Source of the DNA: Maribacter forsetii DSM 18668
Lineage (GTDB): Bacteria > Bacteroidota > Bacteroidia > Flavobacteriales > Flavobacteriaceae
DNA: 64,000 nt
Direction: 5' to 3'
NCBI RefSeq assembly: GCF_000744105.1
Contig: NZ_JQLH01000001.1
Coordinates: forward strand, 3,795,001-3,859,000
Part shown: positions 11,403-21,273 of the stretch, one piece after another
How positions within the stretch are numbered: the stretch's first letter is position 1
Layout of the letters: each line of letters begins with the position of its first letter
Translations under genes and position numbers: made by a program
Notes under the pieces: model-generated
Databases searched by the model: none
What the model saw: the letters and a program-made list of their open reading frames with translations, nothing else
Told to the model about the DNA's origin: nothing

Positions 11403-11497
11403 AAATAAATAATATAATAATGTATTTAAATCATTATTGATTTATACAAAGTTGTAAAAATCTAACATCATTATATACATAATAAAACATTAAACTC

Positions 11498-12300
11498 TTA
11501 TTTACAATAATCAACTGTAATAGAACCAGCTTCTGCACTTTCATAACCCCCGGCAACATTACCATTTGGAGATATAATTTCGAATCCAATCTCACCATAT
11601 TGGTCTCCTGGAAAGAACCATTCAGCGGATGTAGTACCCTCTGGTATTGTAATGGTAGCTGTTCCTTCTAATCCATTATTAGGTGTGCACTCGCCCTCTG
11701 TTAAAAAAGTACCCACTTCTTCAGCATAAGGAGAGCAAAGACCAACTTCTAATACTGTACCGTCATCTAAAGTAATAGTTAGACCAGCACCTCCATTACC
11801 CGTACTAGTTTGCCAACCGTCTCCAAAAGAATCAGTCATATTAATGACCCAATCACCAGGGGTAATTGGACATTCTCTAAAAAACTCTAATGCTAACGGT
11901 GTTTCTGTCAACACAAGATCATTACTAGGATCAGAAACATCTACTAAATTAAGTACAAGATTCGCTCTACCCAAGTCTGGTAAAGCATCAAAATTACTGG
12001 TAATAGTAAGTGTAGTTTGGTAAGCTCCAGCCGGAATCGTTAAACCGCTAATCGTATATTGATCTGCTGTTGCTTTGATGAAGGATCAACCTCCAAGGAA
12101 ATAGTTCTATCACTATCCGCTTTGGTAGTAACAAATACATCTACCGTTGTTGTAGCCCCTTCCGCAGGAGTTGGCACCAAAATAGAACTTTCTGAAAAGT
12201 TGGCGAATGTTTGGCCATTTTCACTATCAAATACTATATTCTCTTCTTCACAAGAAACAAAAGCAAATAGTACCGCAATAATTAATATATATTTTTTCAT
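11498..12300 (-). pseudogene. SusCD-operon lipoprotein, broken by a one-base frameshift
   Basis: The 5' part (12300 down to 12040) encodes a lipoprotein start (lipobox FVSC, Cys17) followed by a beta-rich domain, and runs into a stop after IRLAV. Reading on in the next frame from about 12075 gives ATADQYTISGLTIPAG and then TSNFDALPDLGRANL, continuing without interruption to 11498. The downstream frame has no good start of its own (TTG at 11974). Adding one A to the AAA run at 12074-12076 restores a single protein of about 267 residues. It resembles surface lipoproteins (DUF1735/Calx-beta-like) encoded after SusD, with a C-terminal module containing DSFGDGW. Either a real mutation or a homopolymer sequencing error is possible. 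Confidence 0.85.
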
Positions 12301-12313
12301 AATTATATGGTTT

Positions 12314-13753
12314 TTAGTAGCCAGGATTCTGAACTATGTTTTGGTTAGCATTAATTTCAGCAATAGGAATTGGCAACTGAAATCTGAAATTATCAGCATC
12401 TAAAGTTGGAAAATCTGGAGGAGTTCCAGTACCATCAATAATGTCACCCATTGTAGAACGCATAACAGCTTCTCCACGACGTTTCAAATCAAAGAATCTA
12501 TGACCTTCGAATGACAATTCAACTCTTCTTTCGAACTGAATAGCATCTTCAAGATTCTGACCAGCTTCACCACCATCATAAGCTACGTACCTTAAATCTC
12601 TTAGCTCATTAAGGGTTGACAAAGCATCTTGCCCTAATTCAAATTGTGCTTCAGCTTTATTCAATAAAACTTCCTCAGCACGCATAACCTTAACATCTAC
12701 ACGTCCATTAACTTCACCTGTCTCACCAAGAAATTTAGCAATTGCATTATATTGATTACCACTATTTTCACCAACATAAGAAATTACTCCCAATCTTAAA
12801 TCATCTTCATCAATACTATTGAAGAAATCAAAATCAAAAGCATATTCCAAAACATCAGAAGCTGTAGTTTGACTATATAAAACACCAACATTATTACCTG
12901 TACTTTCAGATGAAGTATTAATAGCCAATTCTACCACTAAACCTGCTTCATTTGAATCAGTATACAATCCTTCTAAATCTTCAGCCGTAGCTAACTCTAC
13001 ATCAACTTTATCAGCGGCATCAATTACTTTTTGGTAATCCCCGTTATAAAGATAAACTCTTGAAAGAAGTCCGTTAACACCATTGGTGTCAAGCTTTCCT
13101 TCTCCATTATCATCTCCTATTAATTGAACAGCTCTTTCCAAATCACCAATAATCTCAGCATAATTACTAGCAACAGTTTCTCTTACTGGCTCAGCTAAAG
13201 GATCCTCTGTATCACCATCTTCTACTTTAATATATACAACACCTAAAGAAGCATTTGCATCAGCAGATTGTGTTGGTATTTTTCCATAAAGCCTAACTAA
13301 ATCGAAATGTGCCCAAGCTCTAATTGCCAAAGCCTGACCTAAGATATTATCCTTTTCAGGACCATCAGCTAAATTATCTATTTGAGCAATTACCAAATTG
13401 GCAACATTTACAGCTTCATAAGCTTCACTCCAGTACAAATCTATTGCACCACCGGTACTTGCTACATATCTATAATCAAAGTAATTACTGTTTGAAGTTC
13501 TACCTGTTCTTACAAGAATAACATTATCTGAAAGAATGTCAGGAATACCTTGTAAACCAGAGCCTGGATCAGAATAGTAATTAAACAATTGCCTGTAAGC
13601 TCCATCTACACCGTTCTGGAATGCCGATACACTTGTGAAAAATGTTTCTGGATTTCCTTCTACAAACGGTTGTAGGTCATTCAACTCATCATCGCAGGAC
13701 ATAAAGAACCCGAACGAAAATAAAAGAACTAATAATTTTATGTTATTTTTCAT
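12314..13753 (-). CDS. SusD/RagB family nutrient-binding outer-membrane lipoprotein
   Basis: This 479-residue lipoprotein (lipobox FMSC, Cys20) has the SusD hallmarks: helical TPR-like N-terminal half (LGQALAIRAWAHFDLVRLYG, then ADKVDVE), the RAEEVLLNKAEAQ helix near residue 355, and the C-terminal FERRVELSFEGHRFFDLKRRG motif split over about residues 400-425. SusD proteins form the lid over a SusC transporter and bind the substrate. The gene starts 21 bases after susC and ends 13 bases before the next lipoprotein, consistent with one operon. No glycoside hydrolase is nearby, so the substrate cannot be inferred. Confidence 0.95.
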   Translation of the reverse strand: MKNNIKLLVLLFSFGFFMSCDDELNDLQPFVEGNPETFFTSVSAFQNGVDGAYRQLFNYYSDPGSGLQGIPDILSDNVILVRTGRTSNSNYFDYRYVASTGGAIDLYWSEAYEAVNVANLVIAQIDNLADGPEKDNILGQALAIRAWAHFDLVRLYGKIPTQSADANASLGVVYIKVEDGDTEDPLAEPVRETVASNYAEIIGDLERAVQLIGDDNGEGKLDTNGVNGLLSRVYLYNGDYQKVIDAADKVDVELATAEDLEGLYTDSNEAGLVVELAINTSSESTGNNVGVLYSQTTASDVLEYAFDFDFFNSIDEDDLRLGVISYVGENSGNQYNAIAKFLGETGEVNGRVDVKVMRAEEVLLNKAEAQFELGQDALSTLNELRDLRYVAYDGGEAGQNLEDAIQFERRVELSFEGHRFFDLKRRGEAVMRSTMGDIIDGTGTPPDFPTLDADNFRFQLPIPIAEINANQNIVQNPGY

Positions 13754-13774
13754 TTCTTAACTTTTTTTTTGTTT

Positions 13775-16700
13775 TTAAAATCCTACTTCAACACCAAAAG
13801 TAAAAGACCTTGTGTTTGGATAGCTAAATAGGTTGAATGATCCAGGTACGAAACCTGTATCTCCAGGCTCACCAGATTCTGCAGAACCCAAACCAACTTC
13901 TGGATCACCATTGAAATCAGTAATTGTAAATAAATTCTGTCCAGCTACGAAGAATCGTAAAGAATTTAAACCAAAACCGTCTATCATATCTCTAGGCATG
14001 TTATAATCTAAAGTAAGAGTACGTAACCTTAAGTAATCACCTTTTTCCAAAAATCTTGTTGAAGTTTGATCTGCGTTACTTTGATATACAGGACTAGGCA
14101 AAACATCAGTATCACCTGGTTGTTTCCAGTAGTTAAAAGCTTCAACTCTTTGACTGCTAGCTATGTTTCCAATAGAAATTCCTGCAGAACGTTGAAAATT
14201 ATAAATATAATTACCCCCCTTATAAACAAAATCACCTCTTAGACCAAAACCTTTATAAGAAAATGCAGTATAAAAACCACCTTCAAAATCAGCTATTGGA
14301 GATTTTCCTTCTTGAATTTGCTGAAAACTATCACTAAACTCATTAGTTACATTACCATCTAAATCATAATATAAAGGCTCACCGTTTGCAGGGTTAACAC
14401 CAGCATATTCAACTGCATAGTAAGAATTGATTTCTTCACCAACACGCAAAATGTTATCACCGAATGTACCAGTAACAATATCCTCCCCATCAACTAATTC
14501 AACAACTTCATTATCAATAAAGGTAATATTACCACCTAGCGTCCATTTGAAGTTTTGTGTTCTAATAACATCTCCGCTTAAAGAAATTTCAACACCAGAG
14601 TTTTGAATTTCGCCAATATTAGAAAATATAGAGTTATTCTCATCTCCAACAGTGTAAGAAATAGGACGATCCAAAAGTAATTCATTTGAATTTTTCTTAA
14701 AGTAATCCACAACACCATTTAATCTATTGTTGAACAAACCAAATTCTACACCAATATCAAAAATAGCCTGAGACTCCCATTGGATCTGCGGGTTACCTAC
14801 ACCTACAGGTAAAGCTGTTGTTTGACCATTATATGTATTAGCAAAATCCAATAAGTTTAAATATTGAAAATCACCAATATTCTGGTTACCAGAAGTACCG
14901 TACGAAGCTCTTAATTTCAATGTATTAAATATAGAGTTTTCCATAAAGCTTTCGTTAGCAATGTTCCATGCCGCACTACCACTATAGAAATATCCATACT
15001 TATTATCAGGTCCAAATCTTGAAGAACCATCTCGTCTTACAGACCCAGAAAGTATATATTTACCATCATAATCATAATCAGCAAACAAACCTTGAGAAAA
15101 TAAAATTCTTCTAGACTCTACAGAACCAACCGTAGTCGCTTCAGCAGCTACATCTAAATAAGGAATGCTCGTCGTAGGAAAACCTCTACCCGCAGCCAAC
15201 AAATCTGTGGAAATATTTTCATTGTACTCTAACAAGAAACTAGCTGAAAAATTATGAACGCCGTTAAAAGTATCTGAATATGTAAAAACGTTATTAACGT
15301 TATATTCAAAATCAACCTCTAACTCATCTGTCTGAGTACCCGGGAAAGCAGCAGAACCAACAATAGAATTCAATACTCCACCAGCCAAAGAACGGCTAGT
15401 TCTATTATACCTATTACTAATTAAACCAACACTAAAATTATTAGAAAATTTATCGCCAAAAGTCATTCCTGCCGTCAAATTCCCTATCAATAGTAAATTT
15501 CTTGTATTTTCTGGCTCAGTAATCAATGCATTAGCAACCGAAAAACCCTGTCTTGTAGGATTATATACATTTTCACCCTGACTATCCGTTACTAAAGAAC
15601 CATCATCATTGGTCAAAAATAAAGGCTCATAAGGATTGTAAGTGTACATAGCACTAATAGGATTCTGCACATTATTTCTATCTCTTGGTAAATCTGTAGT
15701 ACTACGAGATACAGAAACATTAGCTCCAATATTCAACCAATCTTTAGCTTGATAATTGGTATTTAAACGAGTAGAAATTCTTTCGAAACCATCAATATTC
15801 TGAATGATACCCGAATTTTTATCATAACCTAGAGACAAGAAATAAGTTAGTTTTTCGTCTCCACCAGAAATTGAAAGATTGTTCGATTGAATAATCGAGT
15901 TCTTAAGTAAAGCATCTTGCCAGTCGGTATCTAAGGATATCAATCTTGCAAGCTCCTCTGGAGAAGAAGTCGCACCAGGCGTACTAGTTGCCGCACCAAC
16001 ACCTAAAGCAGCATATTGACGCTCTAATTCTAGTTTTTGAGATGCATTCATAACATCAAAATTATCTGGAATTTTTTCTCCAAAACCATATGATGACGAA
16101 AACTTAATTTGAGCCTCACCAGCCTTACCTCTTTTTGTGGTAATTAAAATAACACCATTAGCACCACGAGAACCGTATTTAGAAACGGTAGCCGCATCTT
16201 TTAATATAGAGAATGTCTCAATATCACTTGGGTTCAAGTTACTAATTGGGTTAAAATCTCTTTCAGTATCGATAGGAATTGGAACACCATCAATAACATA
16301 TAAAGGAGTAGTTTGTGCATTAATTGAACCAACACCTCTAATTTGAACGAAGGCAGTGTTACCCGGCCTACCATTTGCAGCAGTTACCTGAACACCTGCA
16401 GCTTGACCCTGCAAAATGTTATCAATACTAGTAGAAGGCACAAATGCCTCGATTTTCTCAGCAGAAACTGTAGAAATTGCAGATGTAGAAAGTTCTTTAG
16501 ACCTAGAACCATAACCTACTACAACAACCTCTTCTAATGCCTCAGCATCTTCCTCTAATTGTACATTAATGGTATTGGATGCACCAACACTCATCGTCAC
16601 TGTTTTTTGACCTAGGTAAGAAAATCTTAATTTTTCACCTGAATTTACGTTAATGGCATAATTACCATCAAAGTCTGTTTGAGACCCGTTAGTTGTTCCA

Positions 16701-16840
16701 ACAACTACAACGGACACTCCCGGTAAAGGCAAACCGCTTTGATCGGTTACAACACCGGTCACTGTTTTTTCCTGTGCAAAGGAAAATGTCATGAAGAGCA
16801 CCAATAAAGGTGTCAACATCCACGTCAACTTCTGTTTCAT
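13775..16840 (-). CDS. SusC/RagA family TonB-linked outer-membrane transporter
   Basis: The protein has about 1021 residues from the ATG at 16840. I prefer this start because the frame upstream opens only with TTG and a signal peptide begins directly at MKQKLTWML. Order of domains: signal peptide (to SFAQ), carboxypeptidase-regulatory-like beta-sandwich (about 25-105), a TonB-box-like EEVVVVGYG, a plug domain (QGQAAGVQV, IRGVGSINA, PLYVIDGVPI), and a 22-strand type barrel to the C terminus (GVEVGF). It imports oligomeric nutrients with the SusD partner. It is the first gene of the operon; the 207 bases upstream separate it from rnhB. Confidence 0.95.
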   Translation of the reverse strand: MKQKLTWMLTPLLVLFMTFSFAQEKTVTGVVTDQSGLPLPGVSVVVVGTTNGSQTDFDGNYAINVNSGEKLRFSYLGQKTVTMSVGASNTINVQLEEDAEALEEVVVVGYGSRSKELSTSAISTVSAEKIEAFVPSTSIDNILQGQAAGVQVTAANGRPGNTAFVQIRGVGSINAQTTPLYVIDGVPIPIDTERDFNPISNLNPSDIETFSILKDAATVSKYGSRGANGVILITTKRGKAGEAQIKFSSSYGFGEKIPDNFDVMNASQKLELERQYAALGVGAATSTPGATSSPEELARLISLDTDWQDALLKNSIIQSNNLSISGGDEKLTYFLSLGYDKNSGIIQNIDGFERISTRLNTNYQAKDWLNIGANVSVSRSTTDLPRDRNNVQNPISAMYTYNPYEPLFLTNDDGSLVTDSQGENVYNPTRQGFSVANALITEPENTRNLLLIGNLTAGMTFGDKFSNNFSVGLISNRYNRTSRSLAGGVLNSIVGSAAFPGTQTDELEVDFEYNVNNVFTYSDTFNGVHNFSASFLLEYNENISTDLLAAGRGFPTTSIPYLDVAAEATTVGSVESRRILFSQGLFADYDYDGKYILSGSVRRDGSSRFGPDNKYGYFYSGSAAWNIANESFMENSIFNTLKLRASYGTSGNQNIGDFQYLNLLDFANTYNGQTTALPVGVGNPQIQWESQAIFDIGVEFGLFNNRLNGVVDYFKKNSNELLLDRPISYTVGDENNSIFSNIGEIQNSGVEISLSGDVIRTQNFKWTLGGNITFIDNEVVELVDGEDIVTGTFGDNILRVGEEINSYYAVEYAGVNPANGEPLYYDLDGNVTNEFSDSFQQIQEGKSPIADFEGGFYTAFSYKGFGLRGDFVYKGGNYIYNFQRSAGISIGNIASSQRVEAFNYWKQPGDTDVLPSPVYQSNADQTSTRFLEKGDYLRLRTLTLDYNMPRDMIDGFGLNSLRFFVAGQNLFTITDFNGDPEVGLGSAESGEPGDTGFVPGSFNLFSYPNTRSFTFGVEVGF

Positions 16841-17047
16841 AAAATTTGTTTTTGAATTAGCTTGCGCCAAAAGTCCAAAAATTTGCTTAGTATTCCAAAA
16901 GCTATCTTAACCCAAAAAAGTTATTTGTTAAAAAAACACTTATTATTATTTTTTTTTCGGTTAAAACGCAATTTTGTTGAAAATAAAACAATTATTTAAC
17001 ATTAAATCAATATTAAAAATTCAATATTTTAAGTTAAAAAAAACATA

Positions 17048-17629
17048 ATGCTTCTTAAATTTTACAAAAATATTAACGAAACAGGCACTGACGAAGCTGG
17101 CAGAGGCTGCTTGGCGGGACCTGTGACCGCTGCAGCAATAATACTGCCAGAATCTTTCCAAAATTCAATTTTAACAGATTCAAAGCTTTTGTCCCAACCT
17201 AAAAGAGAACTGTTAGAACCTCTGTTAAAAGAAAAAAGTATCTGTTTTGGAATAGTACATATTCAGCCTAAAATAATAGACGAAATCAACATTTTAAACG
17301 CATCTATTTTGGCAATGCATCATGCTATAGATAAATTATCGCCAAAACCTGAATATATTATTGTTGACGGTAATAGATTTAAAACCTATAAAAACATACC
17401 GCACGCTTGTATTATTAAAGGTGATTCAAAGTACTTAAGTATTGCTGCAGCTTCAGTATTGGCAAAAACAGCACGTGATGCATATATGCTTAAACTACAC
17501 GAAGAATACCCTATGTACAATTGGAAGAAAAACAAAGGTTACCCTACCAAAGAACATAGAGCTGCCATTAAGAAATACGGCCCTACAAAATACCACAGGA
17601 TGAGTTTTAAGCTTTTGGCAGACAACTAA
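17048..17629 (+). CDS. rnhB: ribonuclease HII
   Basis: The 193-residue enzyme removes ribonucleotides from RNA-DNA hybrids during replication and repair, using divalent metals. The N-terminal signature GTDEAGRGCLAGPV gives Asp15 and Glu16; Asp107 (IIVDGN) and Asp126 (IKGDSK) complete the usual four acidic ligands. The SIAAASVLAKTARD helix and the C-terminal HRMSF are typical. Length is normal for a minimal RNase HII. ATG at 17048 fits the conserved beginning of the domain. Confidence 0.97.
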   Translation: MLLKFYKNINETGTDEAGRGCLAGPVTAAAIILPESFQNSILTDSKLLSQPKRELLEPLLKEKSICFGIVHIQPKIIDEINILNASILAMHHAIDKLSPKPEYIIVDGNRFKTYKNIPHACIIKGDSKYLSIAAASVLAKTARDAYMLKLHEEYPMYNWKKNKGYPTKEHRAAIKKYGPTKYHRMSFKLLADN

Positions 17630-17649
17630 AGTTTATTTAACAAATAGTA

Positions 17650-17657
17650 TAACTTTG
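17650..17657 (+). promoter_or_regulatory. putative -7 element before the propeller lipoprotein
   Basis: TAACTTTG followed by CAC lies 15 bases before the ATG at 17672 and matches TAnnTTTG. A convincing -33 TTG is not visible at 19-21 bases, so it is a partial match only. Confidence 0.35.
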
Positions 17658-17671
17658 CACAAACTTTTCGC

Positions 17672-20125
17672 ATGAGGCTTACTTTATTATATGCTTTAAT
17701 TATTTTTTTTAGCGCATCCTGTACATCTAAAAAGCAATCTGAGAATTCCATCTTAGATCTAGCTCCCAGTAACGCCACTTTAGTTCTAAAAATAAATGAT
17801 TTTGAAACACTTAGTAAAGAACTTTCTTCAAATGAGATTTATAATTCGATTGAATCGCAAAAGCCTTTTTCAGCTATAAAAAACATCTTATCTCCTATTC
17901 ACCATTTTTCAGATAAGACGAAAGGATTATTAACCATGTCCGCCGATAGCACAAAAATAGATTTCACCTATATTTCAACAGATAGCCTAAATATTACCAG
18001 TCAAGATAGCATAACCAACAAGAGCATAGAAACGCTTTCTTTTAACGACTATAATATCACTAGATACGAAATTGAAAAGGATACATTTTACAGTACATTT
18101 TTAGAGAAACATTGGGTATTAAGCTCTTCTCAACCTTTGTTAGAAAACATAATAAATTCTCTTGACAGCCCTTTAAAAAATGAATCTTTAAAACGGTTTT
18201 ATGCTGTATCCGACAATGAAAAAGTTGCAAATATTTGGATAGATGTTGAGAGAGGCGATTTGCTATTCAATAAATTACTTTCTGATAACAACGACATTTC
18301 AGATTTCACAAGTTGGATAACCCTTGACCTAACCTTTAACGATACCGAAATTCTTCTAAATGGCGTAGCAGAAACGAATACAGATAAAAAACAGTTCCTT
18401 AATCTACTTAATGGTACTAAACCGATTGAAAATAACACATGGAACTTTACACCAGGTAATGCAAACACATTTACATCTTTTGGATTAGATGATTTTAAAA
18501 AGTACACTCAAAACAAAACCCCTAACAACCATCCAACCAAAAATTTAGATTCATTACTTACTACTGTGGAAGAAATTGGGATAACCAAATACAACAATGA
18601 ATCTGTTTTGTTTCTAAGAACATATGGTACCGCCACATTATTAGATTATATTAATGAAGAGAAGATTAGTACGGAGGAGTTTAGTAGTAATGAAATCTGG
18701 GGATTAAAATCTAATATTGAAATCTTTGACCCATTAACTCCCTTGATCGGAGAGCAATCTTTTGAATACGCCAGTATTATAGAGAATACTTTTCTTTTTT
18801 CTAAATCACAGAGCACGCTAGAATCTGTTATTACCAAAATAAAAACAGGTGACACCTTTGACAAGACCACTTTATTTAAAAATGCAAACAATAAACTGAC
18901 ATCATCTGCTAGTATATTATCTATTTCTAATTTAAAAGGTTTTGTTTCCCTATTAAATGAATCGGTATCCAAGACTTTAGGAGATTCTTTTGAACAAAGT
19001 AAACTAAACGACTATGTTTTTGGATCACAATTAATTACTGATGCCGACTTTTTTCACTTTAATTTCTTAATCAAAAAAAATACGAAAGAAGAGGAAAAGA
19101 ATTCAGTTTCTTCTGCATTTGAAGTTCAATTTGATACCGACTTGGCTACATTACCCCAATTTATAACCAACCATAGCTCTGGCAGAAAAGAGATTATTGT
19201 TCAAGACCAAGAAAATACGCTCTACTTAATCTCAAGCAGCGGTAAAATTCTTTGGAAAAAACAACTTAACGGAACTGTACAGGGTAAAATTCAACAAGTA
19301 GACCTTTTTAAAAATGGGAAGCTACAGTTTGCATTTACCACGAACAACGAATTTTTAATCTTGGATAGAAACGGCAAAGAAATTGCTCCGTTTACTAAAA
19401 AATATTCCGAGGGCAATTTAAATCCTTTAGCAGTTTTTGACTATGAGGGTCGTAAAAATTACAGATTTGTAGTTACCCAAGGCAAAAAGGTTTTCATGTA
19501 TAACAGTAAAGGTGATATTGTCAAAGGCTTTACCTATGAAACTGCAGAAGCCAATATTCTTGATGCCCCACAACATTTTAGAATTGGCAATAGAGACTAC
19601 CTAGTTTTTAAACTTGAAAATGGTCAATTAAAAATTACCAATAGAGTTGGCAAAACACGAGTTAACGTAAAGGATAAATTCACTTTTTCCAACAATGAAA
19701 TAAGGCTTTATCAAAATAAGTTCACTTTTACTTCTGTTGATGGAATTCTATATCAAGTGGATTCTCAAGGAAAAATAGCCGCAAGCAATTTAAGTCTCGC
19801 TAAAGACCATGGAATGGATGCTACCTCAAGAACTTTAGCTATCATGAACGACAATATTTTACAGATACGTAGTAAAAAGGTAGAATTGGAATTAGGTGTT
19901 TACTCAAAGCCTACCATTTTCTATCTAAACGATAAAATTTATGTATCTGTAACCGACATACAAAATCAGAAAATATATCTATTTGATAGTCAAGCTGAAC
20001 CAATCCCTAATTTTCCAGTATTTGGCAGTTCTGTAATTGATATGGAAGATATGAATTCAAACAAAAAAGTTGAATTCGTTTATAAAGATCAGGATAACAG
20101 TATTAGGGTATTTAAAATACGATAA
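17672..20125 (+). CDS. large lipoprotein with C-terminal PQQ/WD-like beta-propeller
   Basis: This 817-residue protein has a lipobox ending in Cys17 (FSASC). The first 480 residues resemble DUF3352-like envelope proteins (NATLVLKINDFETLSKEL, later repeats about LEN and LKS), though I am not certain of that family. From about residue 500 there are propeller blades alternating 'language-like' repeats: GRKEIIVQDQENTLYLISSSG, KILWKKQLNG, FLILDRNGKEI, KVFMYNSKGDIV, IYLFDSQAEPI. The blades suggest binding or scaffolding rather than catalysis. It follows rnhB by 42 bases with its own likely promoter. The function is unknown. Confidence 0.7.
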   Translation: MRLTLLYALIIFFSASCTSKKQSENSILDLAPSNATLVLKINDFETLSKELSSNEIYNSIESQKPFSAIKNILSPIHHFSDKTKGLLTMSADSTKIDFTYISTDSLNITSQDSITNKSIETLSFNDYNITRYEIEKDTFYSTFLEKHWVLSSSQPLLENIINSLDSPLKNESLKRFYAVSDNEKVANIWIDVERGDLLFNKLLSDNNDISDFTSWITLDLTFNDTEILLNGVAETNTDKKQFLNLLNGTKPIENNTWNFTPGNANTFTSFGLDDFKKYTQNKTPNNHPTKNLDSLLTTVEEIGITKYNNESVLFLRTYGTATLLDYINEEKISTEEFSSNEIWGLKSNIEIFDPLTPLIGEQSFEYASIIENTFLFSKSQSTLESVITKIKTGDTFDKTTLFKNANNKLTSSASILSISNLKGFVSLLNESVSKTLGDSFEQSKLNDYVFGSQLITDADFFHFNFLIKKNTKEEEKNSVSSAFEVQFDTDLATLPQFITNHSSGRKEIIVQDQENTLYLISSSGKILWKKQLNGTVQGKIQQVDLFKNGKLQFAFTTNNEFLILDRNGKEIAPFTKKYSEGNLNPLAVFDYEGRKNYRFVVTQGKKVFMYNSKGDIVKGFTYETAEANILDAPQHFRIGNRDYLVFKLENGQLKITNRVGKTRVNVKDKFTFSNNEIRLYQNKFTFTSVDGILYQVDSQGKIAASNLSLAKDHGMDATSRTLAIMNDNILQIRSKKVELELGVYSKPTIFYLNDKIYVSVTDIQNQKIYLFDSQAEPIPNFPVFGSSVIDMEDMNSNKKVEFVYKDQDNSIRVFKIR

Positions 20126-20244
20126 TACGTTAGATTGCTTAATTCATAAATCTTTATGTACTGACTACACATATACCCTGAAAAATCAATTTGAATTCCG
20201 TATTTTTAAATAGTTATTAATCAGAGTCTTAACTATACTAAAAA

Positions 20245-20937
20245 ATGAAAATTAAGTCAATTATCGCATCATTGTTTTTTATCGGAACAATTTCGCTTTC
20301 TGCTCAAGACAATTGTAGCAAGTTTTACCCAATGAACGAAGGCGTTTCAATGGAGTACACCAATTATAACAAAAAGGGAAAAGTAGAAGGTGTAAGCAGT
20401 TATAAAGTTATTGAAGCTACCCATAGTGCAGGAAATACCACCGCCACCATGTCCATTAACCTAAAAGACAATAAAGGCAAAGATATTTACAGCACTAATT
20501 ATAATTTAGCTTGCAATAGTAACACCGTAACACTGGACTACGAATCTTTGTTACCTTCTGAAATGATGGAACAGTACGGTGATATGGATTTTGAAATATC
20601 TGGTAATGATATTGAAATACCAAACGACCTTAGTGTAAGACAAAACCTTAAGGATGCTAACGTTGCCATGAAAGTTAGTATGAGCGGTATTAGTATGAAT
20701 ATGAATGTTGATATGACAAATAGAAAGGTAGAGAAAAAAGAAAGTGTAACAACTACTGCCGGTACTTATGACTGTTATGTTTTATATAGTGATAACCGTT
20801 CCAAAATGATGATGGTAAACCAAGTCTACCCATCAAGAGTTTGGCTTGCAGAAGGTGTTGGTATGGTAAAACAAGAGACCTACAAGAAAAACGGAGATGT
20901 CATGAGCAGTACTTTACTTACGGCATTCAGCAATTAA
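20245..20937 (+). CDS. secreted DUF3108-like (TapB-type) protein
   Basis: This 230-residue exported protein has a signal peptide of about 20 residues (ending TISLSAQ). The mature part is a single beta-rich domain beginning with a conserved FYPMNEGVSMEYTNY and containing VTTTAGTYDCYVL and RVWLAEGVGMVKQE. That pattern is shared by DUF3108-like proteins of Bacteroidota, whose fold is a lipocalin-like or beta-clam barrel. Their function is not established. The gene has its own strong terminator directly after it. Confidence 0.7.
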   Translation: MKIKSIIASLFFIGTISLSAQDNCSKFYPMNEGVSMEYTNYNKKGKVEGVSSYKVIEATHSAGNTTATMSINLKDNKGKDIYSTNYNLACNSNTVTLDYESLLPSEMMEQYGDMDFEISGNDIEIPNDLSVRQNLKDANVAMKVSMSGISMNMNVDMTNRKVEKKESVTTTAGTYDCYVLYSDNRSKMMMVNQVYPSRVWLAEGVGMVKQETYKKNGDVMSSTLLTAFSN

Positions 20938-20960
20938 TAACTTCACCAAGTACCAATTTT

Positions 20961-20989
20961 AAACCGAGGCTTAAACCTCGGTTTTTTTT
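20961..20989 (+). terminator. terminator T1 (CCGAGG stem)
   Basis: AAACCGAGG (20961-20969) pairs with CCTCGGTTT (20976-20984) around a six-base loop and is followed by a run of T. The same stem recurs after each of the two collagen-like genes. Confidence 0.9.
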
Positions 20990-21273
20990 ATGCCCGCATG
21001 TTAACCTTTCTTTCAAAGCTTCATTAAAAGGAAATAATCCTAAAATATTAATAATGAAGACTACAACAAATTTTATCAAATGCGCAATTTTAATATTCGC
21101 CATCTCATTTACCTCATGTTCTAAAGATGGAGACATTGGCCCTATTGGTCCACAAGGTGAACAGGGTATACAGGGCGAACAAGGAGAGCAAGGCCCCGCA
21201 GGTGAAGATGGAGAAGCACTAGGCGTACCCGGTCCACAAGGGGAACAGGGAGAGACCGGTGCAACCGGACCTG
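20976..21273 (+). repeat. tandem duplication, copy 1
   Basis: This 298-base segment begins in the right arm of terminator T1 and runs through the intergenic leader, lipoprotein signal and most of the Gly-X-Y stalk of the first collagen-like gene. It matches 21821-22117 with only four substitutions and one T indel by eye. Similarity then drops sharply. Confidence 0.9.

Noticed and set aside
16840..16870. Upstream start of the SusC gene at TTG 16870
   Set aside because: The codon is TTG and the added residues precede the signal peptide; ATG at 16840 fits.
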